A stretch of 64,000 nt of DNA from Rathayibacter sp. VKM Ac-2754 (GCF_009807095.1 NZ_WUCC01000001.1:558001-622000); one strand, 5' to 3'. Counted from the stretch's first letter, positions 43,392 to 53,836 are shown. Notes: a model not told the origin generated them from the sequence alone. Made by a program: numbers and translations.

Positions 43392-44246
43392 TCAGGGCTC
43401 CAGCGGCAGGAAGCGCACCGGCAGGTCGGCGACGTGCAGGTCGGAGTCGCGGAGGGCCTCCTCGATCGCGTCGTGCTCGGCGTCGGGCGCGACGATCTGC
43501 ACCTTGTCGACGCCGTCGATCGGGGTGCCGCCGCCGTCGGCCCAGAAGCTGGTGACGCCGTGGTCCTCGACGAGGCGGTCGAGCACGGTGCCGTAGCGCT
43601 CCTGCTCCCCCGGCTCGACCACGAGGATGAGAGTGGCGGAGTTGACCTCGACGAGGCGGGTCGCGTCGAGCCCCGCCGCGTCGCGCAGATCCTCGGCGCG
43701 GGCGACGAGCGGCAGGAGCGTGCGGACGCCTCCCGAGGGCTCCTCGAGCGCGACGAGCGCGAGGCGGCCGTCCTCCCGGATCGCCGCCTGCAGCTCGACT
43801 CCGCGCATCGTGCTGTCGACCACGTCGAGGACGCCCTCGACGTCGAGTCCGAAGTCGGGGCAGCCGGCGGACGCGCGGGCGCCCTGCGCGGGGCTGTGCA
43901 CCGAGACCGTGCTCCCGCCGTCGGTCCGAACGCGGACGGACCAGGTGACCGGGTCGGGGTACGCGGTCGTGCAGGCCACGTCGAGCAGATCAGCCAGGCC
44001 CGCCTCCTCGACGGTGAGCCCGATCCACGACGTCGGCGTGACGAAGGAGGACACCTCGACCCAGCGCTCGCTCCCGTCGACCGTCGCGCTCGGCACGGCC
44101 TCGACCTGCGCGGTGAGACGGTCGAAGCCCTCGTCGGGCCGGTCGAAGTGGGTCTCGTCGATCGCCCACGAGAACACGACCAGCGCTCCGACACCGAGGC
44201 CGGCCGCGACCACGGCGCCGAGGGTGAGCCACAGCTTCGTCGACAT
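43392..44246 (-). CDS. Membrane-anchored hypothetical protein
   Basis: 284 residues. A single N-terminal helix (LWLTLGAVVAAGLGVGALVV) anchors an extracytoplasmic domain of about 255 residues (VDGSERWVEVSSFVTPTSWI; GVTSFWADGGGTPIDGVDKV). No family recognised. The domain contains several Asp/Glu-rich turns and two Cys. Divergent from the promoter module at 44305. Confidence 0.75.
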   Translation of the reverse strand: MSTKLWLTLGAVVAAGLGVGALVVFSWAIDETHFDRPDEGFDRLTAQVEAVPSATVDGSERWVEVSSFVTPTSWIGLTVEEAGLADLLDVACTTAYPDPVTWSVRVRTDGGSTVSVHSPAQGARASAGCPDFGLDVEGVLDVVDSTMRGVELQAAIREDGRLALVALEEPSGGVRTLLPLVARAEDLRDAAGLDATRLVEVNSATLILVVEPGEQERYGTVLDRLVEDHGVTSFWADGGGTPIDGVDKVQIVAPDAEHDAIEEALRDSDLHVADLPVRFLPLEP

Positions 44247-44304
44247 GACACCAGCCTCGCCCCCGAAGGGCCTCGACGGGGCGAACTCGCGGTGAACGAC
44301 GCGT

Positions 44305-44362
44305 CCGCTTCCGGACGTGTCCTCAAGCGGATCTTGCCGCGCGGAAGTCGGATCGGGACAAT
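44305..44362 (+). promoter_or_regulatory. 26-bp palindrome plus promoter, module copy 2
   Basis: Palindrome 44305-44330 with the same arms as copy 1, then three bases, a -35-like TTGCCG (44334-44339), 17 bp and a -10-like GACAAT (44357-44362). It precedes the paralogous membrane protein at 44432. Only the arms and the promoter boxes are conserved between copies, which argues for selection. Confidence 0.65.
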
Positions 44363-44390
44363 CAGGGGTTCACAGAGCCCAGGAGTCGCC

Positions 44391-44435
44391 GTGATACCCG
44401 AGTCCCCGCCCGTCGCCCTCGCCCCGTGTCGGTGA
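44391..44435 (+). CDS. 14-residue leader ORF coupled to the membrane protein
   Basis: GTG 44391 follows AGGAG by 5 nt and encodes VIPESPPVALAPCR, ending in TGA 44433-44435, which overlaps the next start (GTGA). It occupies the position where the paralogue at 39887 begins its own coding sequence, so it could be a true leader or the result of a frameshift that split the N-terminus. Confidence 0.4.
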   Translation: MIPESPPVALAPCR

Positions 44436-44800
44436 CCGAGACCGCGCAGGAGCGGCCCGCGACCGCGCGGCTCCGGCTCGGCGAATGGCTGCGCGGGGGC
44501 TCCTTCGGGCCGACCGACCTCACACGCCGCGGGTGCCTCCTGGTGCTGGTGTCGATCTTCGCGGTGCTCATCCCGGTGGGATCGCTGACGCTGATGGCGG
44601 CCGACGCGCACTTCGCGCTCAAGGTGTGGATCCTCGCCATCACGGTGATCGCCGTGCTCGGGGCGGTGCTGCGCGTGATCGCGGACGTGCGGCCGAACCC
44701 GCAGGACGACCTGGATCGGGCCGGGAAGGCGATCGGAGCGGTCGCCGCCCTCTACACGGCGCTCGCCGTGATCATCGACTGGAGCCTGCTGCACCTGTGA
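44432..44800 (+). CDS. Small membrane protein (paralogue of 39887-40294)
   Basis: 122 residues from GTG 44432 (GTG 44426 also in frame). LRLGEWLRGGSFGPTDLTRR, three hydrophobic helices (CLLVLVSIFAVLIPVGSL; VWILAITVIAVLGAVLRV; AIGAVAALYTALAVIIDW) and the DDLDRAGKAIGA motif align with the paralogue over the whole domain. It belongs to no family I know. No ribosome site of its own is evident; it may depend on the leader ORF. Confidence 0.72.
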   Translation: MTETAQERPATARLRLGEWLRGGSFGPTDLTRRGCLLVLVSIFAVLIPVGSLTLMAADAHFALKVWILAITVIAVLGAVLRVIADVRPNPQDDLDRAGKAIGAVAALYTALAVIIDWSLLHL

Positions 44801-44852
44801 GGTCGCGCCCGCTCGGCGTCCGCACAGCACTGCTACGCGTCCGCCGCGGCGT

Positions 44853-44911
44853 CCGCTTCAGGACGTGTCCGCAAGCGGCGCTTGCCGCGGGCGATGTCGA
44901 TTCAGGACACT
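44853..44911 (+). promoter_or_regulatory. 26-bp palindrome plus promoter, orphan module copy 3
   Basis: Palindrome 44853-44878, then three bases, TTGCCG (44882-44887) and, after an 18-bp spacer, GACACT (44906-44911). No plus-strand gene follows; the transcript would run antisense to the regulator gene ending at 44932. It may be a leftover of a third paralogue or make an antisense RNA. Confidence 0.5.
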
Positions 44912-44931
44912 GGATCGCGCCCGGTCGGTTC

Positions 44932-45921
44932 CTACCGGTCTCCCGGAGTGACCCGAACACTCTTCGGCTGATCGGCACGGCCGGGCGCTGTCCCGTCGGC
45001 CGCCCACGCCGCACCTAGCGCGAACAGGGTCGAGACGCCGTGGTGCTCCATGGCGGCGGCGACGCGCCTGCGGCCGGTGCGGGGATTGATGCCGAGGCGG
45101 TTCGAGGCCGTCTCGAGGGTGATTCCCGTCCGCATGAGGCGGAGCAGCGGGGTCCAGGGCTGCTCGACGGCGTCGATCGGAGTCGCCTGCCGCCACAGCT
45201 CCTCGAAGTACGCGCTGACCAGCCCTGCGAGCGCATGGTGCTGGACGCCCAGGACGCTCGTCGGCCGGGGCTCGCCCCACTGGAACGGCACGGCGAGGTG
45301 CTCCCCGTCGACCCAGAGCCAGCACGGCGGTGTCTCGAGGAGCCGGTACTGCACTCCGGCCCGCTGGTAGGCGTCGACGCGGGCGAGCACGCGCGGATCG
45401 CTGATCGACCCGGCCGGGATGATGACGCGCACCCGGTCCTTCGCCACGAGAGCCTGCCCGAAGCGCTGGGCGCGCTCGGTGGGCGGGTCGAGGAACCGCT
45501 GGACGTCGGGGAGGACGGCGTCGAGCGTTCCGGAGTCGCGGCGGACGAGATCGAACCAGAGGTCCTCGGAGGCGTGGGTCCCGTGCCGCAGGAGGGTCGG
45601 CACCAGATCGGCGGAGGACTCGCCGACCGCCCACGCGCCGAGCAGCGACGGCAGCTCCGCGATGATGCGCTCGATGCCGTCCATCGACCCGCGGGTGACA
45701 GCTCGCGCGGCCTCGGTGTGCCGGGCGATCGCCTCCGACGCCCACTCCGCGGGAGGGATGTAGACGAGCGCGTCTCCCTCGCCGCGCACGAGGCCCCGCT
45801 CGCGGAGGCGGGCGACGGCCGCGCGCAGGTCGACCGTGTCGAGGTCGGTCAGCACCGACGCCTCGGCGATCGTGCCCGGGCGGCCGCGGTGCAGCGCCGC
45901 GAGCAGTGTCTCGTCGTCCAT
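44932..45921 (-). CDS. TrmB/LuxR-like transcriptional regulator
   Basis: 329 residues. The N-terminus is a winged-helix TrmB-like domain (GTIAEASVLTDLDTVDLRAA, VARLRERGLVRGEG). The C-terminus carries a LuxR-like helix-turn-helix (LMRTGITLETASNRLGINPR, TGRRRVAAAMEHHGVSTLFA). The middle is a ligand or phospholipase D-like sensor seen in actinobacterial regulators of this type. It lies next to promoter module copy 3 and 130 bp from the paralogue gene, so it is a candidate to bind the 26-bp palindrome. Confidence 0.82.
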   Translation of the reverse strand: MDDETLLAALHRGRPGTIAEASVLTDLDTVDLRAAVARLRERGLVRGEGDALVYIPPAEWASEAIARHTEAARAVTRGSMDGIERIIAELPSLLGAWAVGESSADLVPTLLRHGTHASEDLWFDLVRRDSGTLDAVLPDVQRFLDPPTERAQRFGQALVAKDRVRVIIPAGSISDPRVLARVDAYQRAGVQYRLLETPPCWLWVDGEHLAVPFQWGEPRPTSVLGVQHHALAGLVSAYFEELWRQATPIDAVEQPWTPLLRLMRTGITLETASNRLGINPRTGRRRVAAAMEHHGVSTLFALGAAWAADGTAPGRADQPKSVRVTPGDR

Positions 45922-46125
45922 GCGTCTCCCGTGAGGTGAGGGGCTCAGGGACGACAGTGCCCGCTCGGGGGCGGCGGGGCAAAGCCCCGCATTGACGCTG
46001 GCGGAGGGACGGGCGCGTCGAGTAGGGGCGGCCCGCCCCTCGCTGATCGATCCGTCGGAGAAGCCCCGTGTCGCGGACTCGGACGGGTCGTCGGCGACGG
46101 ATGGATCCGTGGGCTGCCGGGACTC

Positions 46126-46950
46126 CTAGCTCAGGGTGTGCGCGTGGTCCGGCACGGTGCGGAACCGGTCGCGCGCCGGGCGCTCGTAGGTGTCGGCGGT
46201 CGGGCGGGGCGGGATCTCGATCGGCTCGGGGTCGCGGTGCTCGTAGGGGATCTGCGAGAGCAGGTGCGTGATCGCGTTCAGCCGCGAGGAGCGCTTGTCG
46301 TCGCTCGGGATGGTCCACCAGGGGGCGTCGGCGTGGTCGGTCGCCTCGAACATCTCGTCCTTGGCCCGCGAGTAGTCCTCCCAGCGGGTGATCGACTGCA
46401 GGTCGGTGTCCGAGAGCTTCCAGCGCCGCATCGGATCCTCCAGGCGCGAGCGGAAGCGCTCCTCCTGCACGTCGTCGGACACCGAGAACCAGTACTTGAT
46501 CAGGATGATGCCGTCCTCGACGAGCATCCGCTCGACCACGGGAGCCTGACGCAGGAACAGCCGGTACTGCTCGGGCGTGCAGTAGCCCATCACCCGCTCG
46601 ACCCCGGCGCGGTTGTACCAGGAGCGGTCCATCAGCACGATCTCGCCGGTGGTCGGCAGGCGCTCGAGGTAGCGCTGGAAGTACCACTGGCCCTTCTCGC
46701 GCTCGCTCGGCGTCGGCAGCGCGACCACGCGCGCCGCCCGCGGGTTGAGGTACTGCATGATCCGCTTGATCGCCCCGCCCTTGCCCGCGGCGTCGCGGCC
46801 CTCGAAGACGACGACGACACGGGCGCCGGTCTCGATGACCCAGCGCTGCATGGTGACCAGCTCGATCTGCAGGCGCTCGAGCTCGGCCTCGTAGAGCGTC
46901 TTGCGGATGCGGTGCACGTGCGTGCTCGACTTCGTGCTCGACTTCGACAT
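46126..46950 (-). CDS. ppk2: Polyphosphate kinase 2
   Basis: 274 residues. Walker A VFEGRDAAGKGGAIKRIMQY, lid module ALPTPSEREKGQWYFQRYLE and Walker B IVLMDRSWYNRAGVERVMGY are complete PPK2 motifs. It transfers phosphate between polyphosphate and nucleoside diphosphates. ATG 46950 gives MSKSSTKSSTHVHRIRKTLY; the upstream in-frame start at 47016 is unlikely. Single gene. Confidence 0.96.
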   Translation of the reverse strand: MSKSSTKSSTHVHRIRKTLYEAELERLQIELVTMQRWVIETGARVVVVFEGRDAAGKGGAIKRIMQYLNPRAARVVALPTPSEREKGQWYFQRYLERLPTTGEIVLMDRSWYNRAGVERVMGYCTPEQYRLFLRQAPVVERMLVEDGIILIKYWFSVSDDVQEERFRSRLEDPMRRWKLSDTDLQSITRWEDYSRAKDEMFEATDHADAPWWTIPSDDKRSSRLNAITHLLSQIPYEHRDPEPIEIPPRPTADTYERPARDRFRTVPDHAHTLS

Positions 46951-47034
46951 CCCGCGACGGTACGCCCGGGCGTCTCCGCTGTCAGGGGGGTAGTGCGGAG
47001 GCGGCCGTGCCTGCACCGCTGAGCGACCCCGCCC

Positions 47035-48174
47035 TCAGACCAGCCGCTCGCCCGCCGCCCAGACCTGCACGACCGAGTGGTCGGGCGCGATCGCCACGAC
47101 GTCGGCCGCGAAGCCCGGCGCGAGGCGGCCGAGGCGGTCGTCGAGGCCGAGCGCCCTGGCCGGAGTCTCGGTGAGGGCGGCGACCGCCTCCTGCCGGCCG
47201 AGGCCGACCTGCTCGATCGCGATCCGGAGCGCCGCGTCCTGGGTGAGCGTCGAGCCGGCGATCGTGCCGGTCCCCTCGATCCGCGCGACGCCGTCGACGA
47301 CGCTCACGGCGAGGGAGCCGAGGCGGTAGGCGCCGTCGGCGGATCCCGCGGCGGCCATCGCGTCGGTGATCAGCGCGACCCGGCCGGGGGCGGCCCCGAA
47401 GAGGGTCCGCGCGACGGGAGGCGCCACGTGGACGCCGTCGAGGATGAGCTCGAGCGTGATCCGCTCGTCCTCCGCGGCCGCGACGACCGGGCCCGGCTCG
47501 CGGTGGTGGATGCCGGGCATGGCGTTGAAGGCGTGCGTGAGCACCGTCGCTCCCGCCGCGAACGCCTCGCGGGTGAGCGCGTACGACGCGCCGGTGTGGC
47601 CGACGGCGGCCACGACGCCTCCGTCGACGATGCGCCGGATCGCGTCGAGCCCGCCCTCGAGCTCGGGCGCCACCGTGATCTGGCGGAGCACCCCGTCCCC
47701 GCTCGCGAGCAGGGCCGCGACGTGCTCGAGTGTCGGCGCGAGGAGGCTCTGCGGATCGTGGGCGCCGTGGTTGCCGGGCGAGAGGAACGGACCCTCGAGG
47801 TGCGCGCCGAGGATCAGCGGATCGCGGGTCATCGCCGCGCGGATGGTGGCGAGCGAGCGCTCCAGGGCGGGGAGCGGGTTCGCGACGAGGCTGAGCACCG
47901 AGCGGGTGGTGCCGTGCCGGCGGTGCAGAGCGAGGGCGGCGGCGATCTCATCGGGTCCGTCGTCGAACGATCCGTGCGCGCCGCCGTGGCCGTGCAGGTC
48001 GATGAAGCCGGGGACGAGCGTCGCCTCCCCCGCGTCGACGACGAGATCGGCCGCCGGGGCGCCGGGCCCCGAGCCGACCGCGCCGATGCGCTCGCCGTCG
48101 AGGAGGATCCAGGCGTCGCGGGCGTCCGTCCGCGCGTCGACCGCGCGCGCGCCGCGCAGCAGGACGGTGCTCAT
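47035..48174 (-). CDS. nagA: N-acetylglucosamine-6-phosphate deacetylase
   Basis: About 379 residues of the amidohydrolase superfamily. Signature segments: VPGFIDLHGHGGAHGSFDDG, GAHLEGPFLSPGNHGAHDPQ (metal-binding Glu in LEGP), VAAVGHTGASY, THAFNAMPGIHHREPG, LILDGVHVAP and LITDAMAAAG with the catalytic Asp. It converts GlcNAc-6-P to GlcN-6-P and acetate. ATG 48174 fits the family start; ATG 48234, with GAGGAT upstream, would add 20 residues and cannot be excluded. Confidence 0.93.
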   Translation of the reverse strand: MSTVLLRGARAVDARTDARDAWILLDGERIGAVGSGPGAPAADLVVDAGEATLVPGFIDLHGHGGAHGSFDDGPDEIAAALALHRRHGTTRSVLSLVANPLPALERSLATIRAAMTRDPLILGAHLEGPFLSPGNHGAHDPQSLLAPTLEHVAALLASGDGVLRQITVAPELEGGLDAIRRIVDGGVVAAVGHTGASYALTREAFAAGATVLTHAFNAMPGIHHREPGPVVAAAEDERITLELILDGVHVAPPVARTLFGAAPGRVALITDAMAAAGSADGAYRLGSLAVSVVDGVARIEGTGTIAGSTLTQDAALRIAIEQVGLGRQEAVAALTETPARALGLDDRLGRLAPGFAADVVAIAPDHSVVQVWAAGERLV

Positions 48175-48405
48175 GCGGGCGCCGATCCGGTGAGCGACGG
48201 GCGGGCGCGGAGCCGCGGAAGCGAAGTCGTCCATGCCCCCATCCTCGCGCGCCCACCGGAACCGACGCTCGAGGGGGAGGCGGAATGCGGGTCGGGGCGA
48301 GGCGGCACCGCGGTGCGGGGCGGCGCAATACGACGGTGCGACGCCGGTCATCACGGCGAAACGCGAGGCGGGTTGACTGGGCTCACACCACGCCGAGGAG
48401 ACCGC

Positions 48406-49059
48406 ATGACCCGCGAGAGCAGCACCCCGACCGCCATCAGCGGAGTCGTCGTCCCCGGCGACCAGCGCGGCCGCCTCCTCGGCTTCCCGACGGCCAACCT
48501 GCCGCTCGCCGACGGCGGCGTCTCGGACGGCGTGTACGCCGGCACGGTGATCGACGCGACCGACGGCTCCGAGCACCTCGCCGCCGTCTCGATCGGCCGC
48601 CGCGCGAGCTTCTACGGCCGCGACGGCGTCCGCCTCCTCGAGGCGCACCTCCTCGACTTCGCGGGTGACCTGTACGGACACGCGATCACCGTCGAGCTGC
48701 ACGCGAAGCTGCGCCCGCAGCGGCGCTACCGCGGGGCCGAGGCGCTCGTCGAGCAGCTGCAGCGCGACGTCGCCGCGACGCGCACCTGGGCCCGCGAGGA
48801 GTCCCGGCCCGACGCCGCAGGTCCCGAGCACCGCGGGCGCAGGCACCCCGTCGGCGCGCGCCGCCCCCGCGACGCGGAGTCCGCCGGCCGCCGCACCGCC
48901 GAGCGGCTCGCCGCCCTCGCCGGCTCGATCGACGGCGAGGCGACCCACGAGAGCGTCGCCGAGCGCAGCCGCCTCCCGCTCGACTACCTCCGCTGGGCCT
49001 ACCCGAGCACGCAGGAGCTCCAGTCGGCCGTGCGGTCGGAGCGCGCACCCGAGAGCTGA
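48406..49059 (+). CDS. Stand-alone riboflavin kinase
   Basis: 217 residues. Residues about 10-125 match the flavokinase half of RibF: SGVVVPGDQRGRLLGFPTAN (Mg-ATP and flavin motif G-x-G-R-x3-G-F-P-T-A-N), VYAGTVIDA, AVSIGRRASFYG and LLEAHLLDFAGDLYG. No FAD synthetase half is present, unlike the usual bacterial bifunctional RibF. The C-terminal 80 residues are basic, then helical (PLDYLRWAYPSTQELQSAV), without recognised function. GAGGAG precedes ATG 48406. A second, dedicated FMN-forming kinase near flavin-dependent monooxygenases suggests a catabolic rather than housekeeping role. Confidence 0.85.
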   Translation: MTRESSTPTAISGVVVPGDQRGRLLGFPTANLPLADGGVSDGVYAGTVIDATDGSEHLAAVSIGRRASFYGRDGVRLLEAHLLDFAGDLYGHAITVELHAKLRPQRRYRGAEALVEQLQRDVAATRTWAREESRPDAAGPEHRGRRHPVGARRPRDAESAGRRTAERLAALAGSIDGEATHESVAERSRLPLDYLRWAYPSTQELQSAVRSERAPES

Positions 49060-49112
49060 CGCGGGCGGCTGTAACCCAGGGTTTACGCGACACGCGATCA
49101 GGGCCTCAGAAG

Positions 49113-49134
49113 CCCACCTACGGTGGGTATTCGG
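49113..49134. promoter_or_regulatory. Putative GntR operator before the GntR gene
   Basis: CCCACCTACGGTGGG (49113-49127) is a palindrome; its right arm continues CGGTGGGTATTCGG (49121-49134). Reversed, this reads CCGAATACCCACCG, almost identical to CCGAAATACCCACCG before the peptide ABC operon (50104-50118). Autoregulation is inferred. Confidence 0.5.
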
Positions 49135-49162
49135 GGCCGACCGCCCCCCGAGGAGGCACACG

Positions 49163-50014
49163 ATGGACGACGACTTCGAGCTCGCGGAGGCCCTCGGCCG
49201 CGCCCGCGAGGGCAGCCAGCGCCGCATCCGCGAGCTCCTGCAGAGCAGCCCCCGCCGCGCCCACGCCCTGCTGCGCGCCAGCATCCGCCGCGGTCTGATC
49301 ACCGAGAAGGACCTGGTCGAGGAGCACGACCTCGTCATGTCGATGATGATGAGCCGCAACTCCATCCGCAGCGCCCTGCAGCAGCTCGGCTCGGAGGGAC
49401 TCATCCGCCGCCGGCAGCGCATCGGCACCAACGTCGTCGGCAGCATCTGGGAGCTCCCCCTCCTCTCCCTCCTGCCCACGAGCGGCTGGGTGCTGGGCTC
49501 CGACTCGGTGCAGCACCCGGGCGGTCTCGAGATGACGTGCGAGGTCACCGACGTCAGCGAGGTGATCGCCCACCGCCACATCCGCGAGCGCCTCGAGCTC
49601 GACGGCGACCGCGTCGTGATGGCCGAGCAGCTCGTGACGATCGAGGGCGTCCCCGCGGGGATCATCGTCGGCTACCACCCGATCGCGGGCACGACGCCGC
49701 CCGGTGCGCGTCCGGATCCGCTCCCCTTCATCGACTCGGTCCGCGCGGCCCCCGGCAACCAGGTCGAGGCCACGGTCGAGGCGGTCAACGCCGACGAGCG
49801 CACGGCGCGGATCCTCGGCCTCAAGGAGGGCGCCGCGATCCTCACCCGCGAGACCCTCGTCCGCGACGCGGCCGGCGTGCCGCAGATCCTCGCCTACGGC
49901 CACTACCGCGGTGATCGCGTCGCGCTCTGGGCCGAGGACCCGGATGTGGAGGCGATGCGCTTCACCGCCCCTCCCGTCGCACAGCGCGCCGCCGACACCG
50001 CACCGGCGAATTGA
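49163..50014 (+). CDS. GntR/UTRA family regulator
   Basis: 283 residues. The N-terminal winged helix is partly unusual: LVEEHDLVMSMMMSRNSIRS, then ALQQLGSEGLIRRRQRIGTN carries the recognition helix and wing. The C-terminal UTRA ligand domain runs from about residue 110 (VIAHRHIRERLELDGDRVVM; EATVEAVNADERTARILGL; ILTRETLVRDAAGVPQILAY). AGGAGG precedes ATG 49163. It probably controls the downstream importer through the shared half-site. Confidence 0.9.
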   Translation: MDDDFELAEALGRAREGSQRRIRELLQSSPRRAHALLRASIRRGLITEKDLVEEHDLVMSMMMSRNSIRSALQQLGSEGLIRRRQRIGTNVVGSIWELPLLSLLPTSGWVLGSDSVQHPGGLEMTCEVTDVSEVIAHRHIRERLELDGDRVVMAEQLVTIEGVPAGIIVGYHPIAGTTPPGARPDPLPFIDSVRAAPGNQVEATVEAVNADERTARILGLKEGAAILTRETLVRDAAGVPQILAYGHYRGDRVALWAEDPDVEAMRFTAPPVAQRAADTAPAN

Positions 50015-50069
50015 CGGCCACGGCACTCGAAGAGCCAGGTCAGCGCCCTTTTCCGCGTCGATGACGCGA

Positions 50070-50118
50070 TGCGCAATCAGGTGTTGACGGCGACGACCCC
50101 CTCCCGAAATACCCACCG
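50070..50118 (+). promoter_or_regulatory. Promoter region of the peptide-type ABC operon
   Basis: TGCGCAATCAG (50070-50080) recurs exactly at 58786-58796 before the monooxygenase genes. TTGACG (50084-50089) is a -35 candidate with a weak -10 AAATAC after 17 bp. CCGAAATACCCACCG (50104-50118), the site shared with the GntR promoter, overlaps the -10. Together these suggest GntR control of the importer. Confidence 0.45.
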
Positions 50119-50188
50119 GCTGTACTGATCACGTCCCGACAGCACCGGTCGCGCTCCTGCGCGCACCCCCAGCACGAGGAGAGCGATC

Positions 50189-51106
50189 ATGGTCCGCTTC
50201 GTCACACGACGGCTCGTCCAGGGCCTCGTCACGGTCTTCGGAGTCGTGACCGTCGCGTTCTTCCTCGTGCGCCTCTCGGGGAACCCGGCGGCGCTCCTGC
50301 TCGGGCCAGAGGCGTCGCAGGAGGACATCGCGCGCCTCTCGGCGAGCCTCGGCTTCGACCAGCCCCTTCTCTTCCAGTACACGGGATTCCTCGCGCGGGC
50401 CTTCACCGGTGACTTCGGCGACTCGCTGCGCCAGGGCACGCCCTCGCTCGAGCTCGTGCTGCAGCGGATGCCCGCGACCCTCCAGCTGGCCCTGACGAGC
50501 TTCGTGCTCGGCCTCGTGCTGGCGTTCGCGGTCGTGCTGATCCTGCAGCTGTCGGACTCGTCGCGGCTGCGGAACGCGGTGCTCTGGTTCGCCAGTGCCC
50601 GCCAGGCGATCCCGTCGTTCTGGTTCGGGATCCTGCTGGTGATGGTCTTCGCGGTGAGCCTCGGGGTCCTCCCCGCGCTCGGCAACAACTCGCCGCTGTC
50701 GATCGTCCTGCCCGCGGTGACGATCGCGACCCTCGAGCTCGCGCTCTACATCCGCCTGCTCGACACCGGCTTCGCCGATCAGTACCGGATGGACTACGTG
50801 CGCACCGCCTACGCGAAGGGGCAGCGGCGCAGCATCGTCATCCTGCGGCACATGCTCCCGAACGCGCTGCTCCCGGTGATCACGGTCGCGGGCCTCAATC
50901 TCGGCGCCCTGCTGGGCGGCACCGTCGTCGTCGAGCTGGTCTTCAACTGGCCCGGAGTCGGGCAGCTGCTCATGCAGTCGATCTCGGCCCGCGACTACAC
51001 CGTCGTGCAGTCGGCGATCCTCGTCATCGCCGTGTTCTTCGTGCTCGTCAACGTCGTCGTCGACCTCCTCTACGCCGCCCTCGACCCGAGAGTGAGACTC
51101 CAGTGA
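50189..51106 (+). CDS. Dipeptide/nickel-type ABC permease (DppB-like)
   Basis: 305 residues. Family start MVRFVTRRLVQGLVTVFGVV, TM core from residue 90, and the EAA-type loop DYVRTAYAKGQRRSIVILRH then MLPNALLPVITVAGL. GAGGAG precedes ATG 50189. First gene of an importer operon (DppB, DppC, fused DppD-F, binding protein) that continues into flavin reductase. Substrate unknown. Confidence 0.95.
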   Translation: MVRFVTRRLVQGLVTVFGVVTVAFFLVRLSGNPAALLLGPEASQEDIARLSASLGFDQPLLFQYTGFLARAFTGDFGDSLRQGTPSLELVLQRMPATLQLALTSFVLGLVLAFAVVLILQLSDSSRLRNAVLWFASARQAIPSFWFGILLVMVFAVSLGVLPALGNNSPLSIVLPAVTIATLELALYIRLLDTGFADQYRMDYVRTAYAKGQRRSIVILRHMLPNALLPVITVAGLNLGALLGGTVVVELVFNWPGVGQLLMQSISARDYTVVQSAILVIAVFFVLVNVVVDLLYAALDPRVRLQ

Positions 51107-52068
51107 GCCCCCGCGTCCCTCCGCAGCCCGCCACCACCGACGTGCGCGAGCCGATCGCGGTGCCGACCCCCGCCTCCGCCCGCACCTCGACGCAGGCGCT
51201 CGCGATCCAGCGGGTCCGGTGGCTGTTCCGCCGCCCGCAGCCCGGCTCGTCGCAGACTCCGCTGAGCGCGTCGTTCTACGTCGCCACCGCGCTCGTCGCC
51301 CTCGTGGTCCTCACGATCGTGCTCGTGCCGCTGCTGCCGTTCTTCGACCCCGACACCCAGGATCTGCGCGGGCGCTTCCTGCTGCCGCTCGCCGACCCGG
51401 CGCACCTGCTCGGCACCGACGCGCTCGGCCGCGACATGCTCTCGCGCCTCGCCGTCGCGGGCCGGGTGTCGCTGTCGATCGCGGTGCCGGCGGTGGCGCT
51501 CAACCTGCTGATCGGCGTGACGCTCGGCCTCATCGCCGGCTACTTCGGCGGGCGGCTCGACACCGTCATCTCGGCGCTGTCCGACATCCAGCTCGCGATC
51601 CCGATCATGCTGCTGCTGATCGCCATCGTCTCGGCGATCGGCCCGAGCGTGCTGACGCTGATCGTGGTGATCGGAGTCGCCAACTGGGTCGGCTACGCCC
51701 GCGTCGCCCGGGCGACCGCCTGGTCGCTCCGCGAGCGCGAGTTCATCTGGGCGCCGAAGACGCACGGAGCGACCCACGGCTGGATCCTGCGCAAGCACCT
51801 CGTGCCCAACGTGATCCCCGCGCTCGCGGTGCTCGTGCCGTTCGACCTCGGTGTGATCGTGCTGCTCGAGGCGGCGCTGTCGTTCCTCGGCCTCGGCATC
51901 CAGGCGCCCACCCCCAGCTGGGGCGGGATGATCGAGGAGGGTCAGACCTACCTCCGCGACAGCCCGATGATCACGATCCTCCCCGGCCTGATGCTCTTCA
52001 TGCTCGTCGCCGGGCTCCAGTTCATGAGCCAGCGCCTCACCGGCGTCCAGTCGCAGAAGGCGGAGTAG
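51103..52068 (+). CDS. Dipeptide/nickel-type ABC permease (DppC-like)
   Basis: 321 residues; GTG 51103 in the overlap with DppB. The N-terminal helix LVVLTIVLVPLLPFFDPDTQ, LLGTDALGRDMLSRLAVAGR, and the EAA loop LREREFIWAPKTHGATHGWI then LRKHLVPNVIPAL are all typical. The usual ARALGAS motif reads APKTHGA here, a mild divergence. Confidence 0.94.
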   Translation: MSPRVPPQPATTDVREPIAVPTPASARTSTQALAIQRVRWLFRRPQPGSSQTPLSASFYVATALVALVVLTIVLVPLLPFFDPDTQDLRGRFLLPLADPAHLLGTDALGRDMLSRLAVAGRVSLSIAVPAVALNLLIGVTLGLIAGYFGGRLDTVISALSDIQLAIPIMLLLIAIVSAIGPSVLTLIVVIGVANWVGYARVARATAWSLREREFIWAPKTHGATHGWILRKHLVPNVIPALAVLVPFDLGVIVLLEAALSFLGLGIQAPTPSWGGMIEEGQTYLRDSPMITILPGLMLFMLVAGLQFMSQRLTGVQSQKAE

Positions 52069-52071
52069 CGC

Positions 52072-53739
<1,668 letters not shown>

Positions 53740-53836
53740 CCCGCTCCACAGCACCGCCTTCCCGCTCCTCCCGCGCTCTCCCGCGCCGGCCGGCTCCGCT
53801 CCCGCGCGCCCGGCCCTCGACGAAAGGCACTCCCCC

